Translations under genes and position numbers: made by a program | Part shown: positions 49,482 to 64,000 of the stretch, piece by piece | How positions within the stretch are numbered: position 1 is the first letter of the stretch | Layout: every line of letters begins with the position of its first letter | Notes under the pieces: generated by a model | What the model saw: only the letters and a program-made list of their open reading frames with translations | Databases searched by the model: none | What the model was told of the DNA's origin: nothing | NCBI GenBank assembly: GCA_006384855.1 | Contig: VCJN01000053.1 | Coordinates: 62,001-126,000, forward strand | From: Tetraselmis striata | Taxonomy: Eukaryota > Chlorophyta > Chlorodendrophyceae > Chlorodendrales > Chlorodendraceae | Length of the DNA stretch: 64,000 nt | Reading direction: 5' to 3'

Positions 49482-51690
49482 CCATTTGGGACTCGGGCGA
49501 GTTTTGGATGCTGCTTGCGGCGCAATCTATGGCTGTTGGCACCGTCATGGTCAGGTATGCTGCGCATTCCTGTGCTCCAGACAAGCTGGTGTCTGATGTT
49601 GGGGCGGCATCATGCTGCTGCCATATGCCACACACACACACACACACACACAGGTGATGCACAGCGCTTCATAGGACCACCTTCTCCCCGCGCCCGCCCA
49701 TGCCATGCCGTGCCATGCGCTGCAGCAGGGACGCCGCGCCCCGCCAACTTTGCAATGGCATCCAGCCACGCCGCACCGGCCCTGAGCTCCCAGACACTCC
49801 GTGTACTGTCACCCGGCAAGCAGAGTAGGTGTGTGCGTGCGCGTTTATTCCCGACGAGGCTCATAGCCAGGGGCGGCTTGCAAGCGTGATGTGGTGCGGA
49901 ATTTGCCAGCCTGCTTGGCTATCACCCCCCCATGCGCCAGGCCCTCATTGCCGTGCTTTGTGGCAGTACGCTAATGACCGCGCCAGCTCAACCCTCCAGT
50001 GTGCGCCCACCCAGTGCGTCTCCCACCCTGGTGCGCCACGCCACTGGCAACAGGTGTGACGCATGCGGGCAGCGCACCACTCGAAAGCGGCCGATGCGCG
50101 TCTCGTAGCAGTTGCGCGTGTCAATCAGCACCGTGTCCGCGCCGTCAGCCCGCCGCTCCACCAGCGCCGCGTGGAACTCCTGCGGCGACAGGTGCGCGCC
50201 GCCCTGCGCCGCGCGGACTCCCGCGGCCCGCGGCCCCAGCGTCACCAGCTCCGTGCACACGGTTACGTTCAGGTCCTGCGGGCCGCCGCGAGCACCCGCG
50301 CTAGTTATCAGCCAACAGCGCCAATGCCGACAGCCAGCGGACGCCTCCCTCCTGGCGCCCGTGGGGATCCGAGCTGCCCCCGGAGGCCTCCAGCGTGCAT
50401 TGGCTATTGGCTTATGGTTTACGGGCTACACATAGGGATAAGGATAAGCTCATCTCCTCCATGGCAGAGAGGGGGGAAGAGGGGGGGGGGGGGGGTAGAT
50501 AAGGGCGGCCCTTCGCGGGACCCACACCCTCAAGGCAGCCGCACAGCCGCTACCAGCCAAGACCCGTTGCAAGGCTGTGGCATGTGACCCCAACCGCCCC
50601 CCTCCCCTGTCCAGCCCGTTGTTTAATCGCGAGTCCTTCTGCCCACCTCCGGCGCGCACCTGGAAGCCCGTCTCCTGGCTGGCCTGCTTGCTGACAGGCC
50701 CGTTGAATGGCGCAAGCTTGAAGTCGATGTCCACGCCCGCCACCACCGGGTGCGTCTTCACGGCCTGGATGTGCTCCTGCAGGCGCGAGAGCGCGCCGCC
50801 AAGCTGGGTGTGGCGGGCCGCGAGCAGGCGCAGGCCATGCGGGTCAGGCGGTGATGGCGGCGACGGGTGCCCCAAAGGCAGGTGATGCGGAAAGTGCAGG
50901 CCCAGCTTGCTTTCCATCACTGTGGCATGGTTCCACGGGGTCGCTGACGCGCATCCGCAATCGTGCGGATGCGCTATGCCAGTGCGGATGCAGGTGGCAA
51001 CAGGCCGGGGCGTAGGCGAGTGTGTGCGCACCGTCACATTCAGCCCGTCCAGCGCGACGCGCACGCGGCCCACCAGCGCCAGCCGCTGGCACAGCGCCTG
51101 TACCCATCCCGCCAGCTCCTGCCTCTCCTCCGCGTCGAGATCCACGTACTTGTAGTACAGCAGCACGCCCCTCTGTTGCGGCTCCCCCTGTTGCTCCATC
51201 GAGGTTCCGGTGTACGGCGGGCGCGTTCTGTGGTGTGTAAGGGTGCGTGTCTGCGGCTCGCTGTGTGTGAGAGACAGTCTATTGGCGGAAGGGGGATGGA
51301 GGGGGGGGGGGGGGGAGGGGGGGGGGGGGGCGATTAGCGAGGATTCCAGCCTGAATGACTAGGCGGTTGGGAGTGGTGCCGCTATTGGGACTTGGGCCGA
51401 GGCGGCTCGGCAGGTGCAGCACGGCACTTCGATCTCCCCCCCCCCCCCCCCCCCCCCCCACAACCACCACCACCGCCTTACCGCCTTGCACTCCGGCATG
51501 TACCCACCGCCCCGACTTGTCTTCACCCGACTCTTCCCTGTGTGACCAATCCTATCACACCGCCTCGACTTCCTTTCGTCGCAGCAAGGAAATAAAACGT
51601 CTACCCGTAGAGGGTGCCTCGGCTCGGGGATCACTGTGTGACACGAAAATGTCATAAGGAGTATATTAGGCGGTTTTGTTCTGACGAACT

Positions 51691-54600
51691 TGTGTATAGG
51701 GTTTCCGCCCTAACGCTTTTCCGGCTACCGTGCTGCTCAGTGGTACGGGTTACTAGGCACCTGTCGTCGTAGTTGCGCCCTACTTTTTGGGTGCAGCACG
51801 AGCAGACATAAAAGCAGCCATACCAGCTGAGCCTGCCATTTTCCAGTTTCGTTGCGTTAACACGCAGCGATTTACTGTCTCGCAACCTGTTGCGAGCAAG
51901 GTCACCCTAGGTTGTTCAAGACCACACCCGGCTCACCACCCGTATGCGAAATTCTCATCCGTACGTCCGTGCGCCATCATATCAAATGGAGCAGATGAAG
52001 AATCATTCCGTCGTTGAGCTAACACGCGAATCGCTAAAAACGGCATGAAGGCCCAGTCTACATTGCAACGCGAGCTAGGAACAACGTTAGCTCAACTGAC
52101 GCCTCGTGACCGTGTTGTCGATGGAGACGGAGTACATAAATCTGGTTCGCTTCCGGGCAGCACGTCACGGGACAGCCGACAGGCAGCGGGGGAGCCGCAG
52201 AGCGTCCCGACATGCGAGAGCTAGCCGAGAGCGGCCGTGTCGGAGCAAAATCCGTGAGTGACGATAACGACTACCTCGCGGTGCTAGAGCTACTGCAGCG
52301 AGCGGAGTCTGGTTACGAGGCCGTTCAACCGGTCATCAGCCGGGTGCTGCCTGGGCTCTTTCCCTTGAGTAGCACCGACCTGGCGAACGAGTACCTCAAG
52401 TTGGATAACATGCGTCTGCCGGCCCAGGATGAGTATATTTGGATGTCGAATTTCGGAGCCCACATGGCCGCACTCCTCGTAGCTCTCGACGAGCTGCTAC
52501 CCTACGTCCATGCTGCCAATCAAGACTTCACCCCCTATCTCGCGCGTGCTCGCAATCACGCCGAGGCCATCGACACTGCGTTTTCGCTTTCGTCTAGCCT
52601 TCCCCTAATGTGGTCAAACGTATGCACGGTGGCCAAGGCGTTTTGGACGTATTGCGAGCCCAGCGTTTTCAGCCTGCGGCCAAGCATATGGTCTTTGCGA
52701 TTTTTGGGGACCTGATGAAAGACTACGAGCGTCGCGTCTTCGAGGCGGTGGTTGCCAGCAGCGCATAAGCTACCGCTACTGCTCGTGTTGCAGCGGCGGC
52801 TGCATGACGCGGGCGTAGACGTGGGCGTGGCGGCGGTCGCGGGCGTGGCCGCGAAGGTGAGCATGAGTGACGGTGTGGGGCGCCTTTCGTCGGAGCTGCT
52901 GGCGCTTTATTGCGAGGCCATCTTTATTCGGTGACCGCCGCGCACGGCGAACCCTACCAGCTCAACGGCGAGATGAGAGCCATGTGTCCGAGCCGGACCG
53001 CCCCCTCCCCCCGATCTTGCAAACTTCAGTTAGACCTTCCTCGGTGCGGCGCTTCTTACAGCTAATACAACCGAGTGCGGCTCAACCATCCGCGCACATG
53101 CGCATGGCGGCTCAACAGTCCGCCTTCCGTACCATACATCTCATCACTGCGTCCGTCGGTCGTCGCACTGCGTGTAACAACTGGTTCGCAACGACCAAGT
53201 TTCGCGCGTGTACGTTACGCGCGTGACATGCGCTACGAGCGCGGGGAGGCCCTCCTACCTAAACCTAGCCCCGCAAACCCGTACTAATGTTGTTGCAAAC
53301 CCGTCCAGCAACTACCGGCCAACCGCCGGAAGCCTAACCGTGGCCGCCAAGTACTTTGCTAAAATGAACCGCCCCAATGTAACTCCGTCGGTCAAGCGCC
53401 GATCTTACATGATTGACGAGCCCGAAGCTGTCGCCCCTTTGGGCTGCTTCACTCCGGTCTCGCTTACATGAGGCGTTCGGCTCAGACGAGCTGGGACAGC
53501 GGACCGTCGACCTACTCTGACTCCAACTCCCTCACCGCCCAGACGCTCAAGAGCTACGCCGGCGGACTGTCTCAGTTCGCGGAGTTCTGCCACGACTGCA
53601 ACAGCCCGTTGGAGGCGACCATTGCTACTGCCGTCCGGTATGTTGCTTGGACCGGTGAGCGGGGGCACATTGGGGCTAAGTCGTTGCTGCAGCCCTGTTT
53701 GTCAGCAATCAACACGTTCTTTGAGCTACACAACCTTGACTTGATCGCCAAGGACAGCCGGCAACATACCGCGGCTCGTCGTGGCTTGATGCTGAGGCAA
53801 CGCGGCATGGATGCTGCCCCTTTGCGAGTCCCTTTGACTGCTGATGTCGCTTACAGCTTCGTCGAGCGTGCATAGTCGATTGTGTCTGCTCTCCTCCCCG
53901 AGTACCAGTATGACTCCCGAGCCCTCATGGCCTCGGTTGTCAACTTCATGTTCTTTGCTAGGGGACCTACATGCGTGTCCTGCCGAGTGCTGGACGTGAA
54001 TGTCGACGACTACACCATTACCATGCAGTTGTACCGCCGCGAGAAAGCCGCGCCGGTCGACGCGGCCCATACGACATGCGCGTACTGCTCCTTCCTGTGT
54101 CGGAGCACCCGCGCATTGCGCGTCTCCTGCACCACTTCATCGACCACGTACAGTCTACCCCCTTGTTCCCTTGTTCCCTTGTTCCCTTGTTCCCTTGGCC
54201 GAAACAGCCTTCCGGGCGGTCACCCCGAGCGAGCAGTCCAAATATTGGACTGCCGCCACCATGTCGGACTGGCTTTCTACAACCGTTCGTCTTGTCGGTG
54301 CTCCCCCCCCCCCCCCCCCCCCCCCCACACCGCCGGCACTTCCTGGAGCTCACACAGCCTTCGCAAGGAAGCATCATCTGCCGCTAACGCCATCGGAACC
54401 CCACTGTCCTACTTTCGCTACCAAGCAGGCGGCTGGGCTACTAAGTCCGACGTCGTTCTGGACTACATCGACCCCAACGTCCTCCCTTCGCCTGGAGCGT
54501 GTTTCTTCTTCAGCCACATCGCGCCCCTCCGCCACTTCCAATTCCAACAAGACTCCGTAGCGGTGGTCTTCCGCCCGGTGCCCCGTCACGACATGGCGCT

Positions 54601-55316
54601 ACCCCTTCTCCGTCAATCCACCGCTCTCTCCGATCGCTCATCATTGGCAAAACCAGACTCAACTTTGAAATGTTCTAAAATTGTTTATGGGGTTTCCTCC
54701 CTAACGCTTTTCCGGCTACCGTGTTGCTCAGTGGTACCACACCGGTTCCCCGGGTGCTCGCTAAATAATATCCTCCCGGGGTTGAAGCTGTGTATAGCGG
54801 GGTCACAATCCTGAGATGCAACTACCGAAACGAGTACGAGTAGTGGGTAGTATCCGGTTGATACAGTCAAATATAACGTCATTTGATCAAAACTCAGAGC
54901 CCACGTGACCACCCGTCTCGCCAACCCATCCCGCCCCACCGGTGCCAATCGGACACACCGGCCGGCACCATCATGCGCATACGGCGGTAGCAGCGAGCTA
55001 ACGTAGGCATATGGTGGCGTTCAGGTGCCTACTCGTCTTGTGTGTCGCAGGCAAGGATGGGGCTGGCGGCGGGATGATGAGGGAGGCGCGCGAGCGGTCA
55101 CGTGCTAATATTACGCATGTAGCGAGTGCCACGTAACCAAAAAGCGTTGCCAGCTACGCATCTCGGATTTGAGACCCGCTTGCGGTCTTCAGAAACGACT
55201 AACTGCGCGAAATGGTGTGAAGGGTTACTAGGCACCTGTCGTTTCGCCTTTTTTTGGGTGCAACACGAGTAGACATAAAAGCAGCCATAACAGTTGAGCC
55301 TGCCATCTTCCAGTTT
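51691..55316 (+). mobile_element. Tyrosine-recombinase (YR) element, unit 2 copy; fossil
   Basis: Collinear with 37,092-40,741 and nearly identical to it. Visible parts: the left repeat; the 167-codon unidentified ORF (52,212-52,715); a 135-codon ORF with the SAM-like core-binding domain (53,468-53,875); an adjoining ORF with the start of the catalytic region (from 53,882); and the split right repeat. A short TTGTTCCC minisatellite has one more copy here than in unit 1. It is broken, but with fewer breaks than the unit 1 copy. No reverse transcriptase seen. Confidence 0.65.
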
Positions 55317-55788
55317 AACACCGTTACACGCGGGGCCCCCCTGACACCGTTTTTCCTCCACGCTTTTCACTTATCCTTCATGCAAGTTTCGGCTCTTGTC
55401 CCTGTAAAACAGTCTGCGCGACCTTTTTGGCAGAACCAGACTCAACTTTGAAACGCCCACAACCCGACGGACCCTGCCATCGTCTTCAGACAAAACCTCG
55501 AAATCGACTTCTATCGCTCATGGCATCTAGACCTATCCTTAAAAGCCGCCCGCTTTGGCTAGCCCCGCTCTAGGCCGCCGGGTCGAGAGGCTTAGGTTAT
55601 GGCCTTGAATTGGTATGTGCCCCGATTGGGGGGGGAAGGTGGTTTAAATAAGACGTGGATTTCATCGAGTTCGCACACCTCGAGCTATATTGGTGTTGTC
55701 GGAGGGAGATTATTGAAGTGATGGCTGAGTGGCACTGTCACTAATTGGGGCGGGAGAGTCGGCGAGAGTCGGCGTACACGCGTCGAAT

Positions 55789-56391
55789 CACGTCGAAACA
55801 GTAATGCAACCTATTTTGCCCCGAGGCACGCGGTGCATTGTGGTTAGGTCTAAATTAAGGTTTGGGGGCAGCAGTGGGATTGCAAGCTAATATGAATGCC
55901 GGTTGGTTCATTTTGTGCCAAGTCGGGGAAACCAATTCCGTCCAAGCAGGGACAAATCAAAAGAGTGAAGGAAACGGGATGGTTACAAGAAGCTTGCGCC
56001 ATCGGGGGCTGAAACTCTGTCCAAACTGGGACAAAAAGAAGTGCGGGGGCCGTGATGGCTACAAGTAGTTTGTGCCGTCCGGGGCTGAAACTCTGTCAAA
56101 GCCGGGACAAAACATATGAGCGGCTACTTTTGCGGAATTGTACTACATGTCATCATCTTCGATCACATAATCCCCTCGGCGCTCTGCCGCCTCTTGCCTC
56201 CTCTTCTCCGCCGCTGCACGCTCTTCCCGCTCCTCTAACTCGGTCATTGGAAGGCGTAGACCCGGCCACTTCTCGAAGTCATTTGGACGCAGTCTTTGAG
56301 TCTCGTCCCATGGCTTCTCTTTGAACCATGAGGTCATCCTGGACTTCATCCCAGCGATTTGCGTCTTCTGGTTGTCAATGAGGATCGTCTT
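55789..56391 (-). pseudogene. Inverted 3' fragment of the methyltransferase-like gene, unit 2
   Basis: Same fragment as at 41,219-41,810. Here the frame is open from the array junction to the stop at 56,143 (ending GDYVIEDDDM). Together with unit sequence on the other side of the junction it forms a 122-codon minus-strand ORF (56,143-56,511). Confidence 0.85.
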
Positions 56392-57418
56392 TGTAGCACC
56401 GCCCTCCCCTCCCCTCTCCCCTTGCGACGCACTCACACACACCTCCTTTCCACTGAGGTTGCCAGGGTAGAAAGTTAGCAAGACTTGGCAGGTAGACATG
56501 GAAAGTAACACCTTGCGCCCGTTACTCGTATTGGTGACATCTTCACCAATCCCACAGGTTCACGAATCGGCCGCATTGAGTGGCGGTGCAGTGCCCTGGT
56601 TGTCATATCCGTCGTTATGAAATGATGGAACGGTAGTCCCCTTCTCCTTAGGAGTGGATACACAATGCGGTACCGCATGTATAACCCCATGCATGGGACG
56701 CATGCAAGCAACTCCGTTTGCTTGCCTTCTGCTCGCCACACTGAGCTATTTGTGGATTCAATAATACAAAAAGTATTCCTGCATTGAACGCCGGACAAGG
56801 AAACGCGAAATCACCTGCCGCCGCCCAATCACAGCGGCAAAGCGGGCAGGATAGGTGTGCACCCACGGGGGAGGATACGAGCCATGCGCCCACACTAGGT
56901 GTTGAGCTTGCGGGCCTGGGGTGCCGAGGGTGGGCCATGCCGGACCCCGCGGGACCTACAACGAATCAACAAACCGACGCCATGATAAGGCAACGGGCTC
57001 TCTCCCGGGCCGCAACAACGCCCCATGCACCACCAACCAGCCCAACGAAGTGAGGTTCCCACGCAGGGGCGCCTCCAGGTCAGCCTTGGTGGCGCAGCGG
57101 GCACCCTTGATCGACAGTCGGCCGCACAAAGCCGCCGAGTGCGCCACCGCGCGGATGGTCCTCCGCACGCCCTCGCTCATCTCGCCGACACCGCCAAAGA
57201 CCATGCCGGTGTGGGTGTGCATGTCGAGGATGGTGGCAAGAGGCCCAATGGGGCACACTGAACTGCTTTAACTACTCGTAGGATTGGCCTTCAGATGCAA
57301 CATTCAACGGGCCCAGCCGGACCTCATAACGCCGGGCCGCATGACAGTTGGCATGTTGGCGCTGCTCCAGAGAAGGGTGCAACCGATTATGAGATTTTGC
57401 CGGTCCAAAAGGACAATG

Positions 57419-64000
<6,582 letters not shown>

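Larger units (their letters stand above)
42842..51199 (-). pseudogene. STR6-like gene, unit 2 copy, frame-disrupted
   Basis: Same exon plan as unit 1. The first exon starts at 51,199. The TrhO domain, rhodanese exons ([11 protein letters not shown] near 49,120), FVFDE exon, cysteine-rich exon, VLCLHGFRQ exon and GFSQ exon are readable. The exons at about 45.9, 44.3 and 43.1-42.8 kb carry single-base length changes relative to units 1 and 3. These throw the hydrolase half out of frame, including the segments carrying the catalytic Asp and His. It may be a real pseudogene. The changes are single-base and partly in homopolymers, so uncorrected sequencing errors are an equally good explanation. 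Confidence 0.75.
41811..56391. repeat. Tandem array unit 2 (14,581 bp)
   Basis: Same order and orientation as unit 1, collinear from end to end. It differs by many scattered single-base indels, by CA-repeat length (about 35 CA at 49,413-49,481) and by loss of about 60 bases in inverted-repeat arm A. Confidence 0.95.

Overview
The window is nuclear DNA of a eukaryotic microalga or related protist. Genes are split by many short GT-AG introns, exons are GC-rich, and introns carry long G/C homopolymers and CA microsatellites. A plant-type gene (TrhO/rhodanese fused to an FSH1 hydrolase, as in land-plant STR6) and a few TTTAGGG-like stretches lean towards the green lineage. That placement is inference; no rRNA or organelle marker is present.

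Layout. 0-1 kb: a foldback element. 1-6.5 kb (+): a ten-exon gene whose C-terminal part has the permuted motif order of a beta-class N4/N6 DNA methyltransferase; one intron holds a 24-bp minisatellite. 7-9.9 kb: a possible element-derived ORF (-), an 860-bp TIR element and a small hypothetical ORF. 11-21 kb (+): a NIMA-related (NEK) kinase gene of about 19 exons, with a mariner-type MITE and a hairpin at a splice donor. 21-26.2 kb: gene-poor, AT-richer DNA. 26.3-27.1 kb (+): a three-exon secreted, six-cysteine Canopy/saposin-like ER protein.

27,183 to the window end is a tandem array of 14.6-kb units: 27,183-41,810, 41,811-56,391 and 56,392-64,000+, the last cut by the window edge. Each complete unit holds the STR6-like gene on the minus strand, a tyrosine-recombinase element, and an inverted copy of the 3' end of the methyltransferase-like gene found at 1-6.8 kb. 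The hydrolase gene looks intact in unit 1 and in the visible part of unit 3. It has several frame disruptions in unit 2.

Most notable observations: the 14.6-kb amplification and its junction; the methyltransferase-like gene with an altered catalytic motif, whose 3' end recurs in the array; inverted repeats of about 360 bp in two introns of the STR6-like gene that could pair across exons 5-8; and the palindrome at the NEK exon 4 donor. All exon calls come from reading splice sites and phase by eye, without transcripts or database searches.
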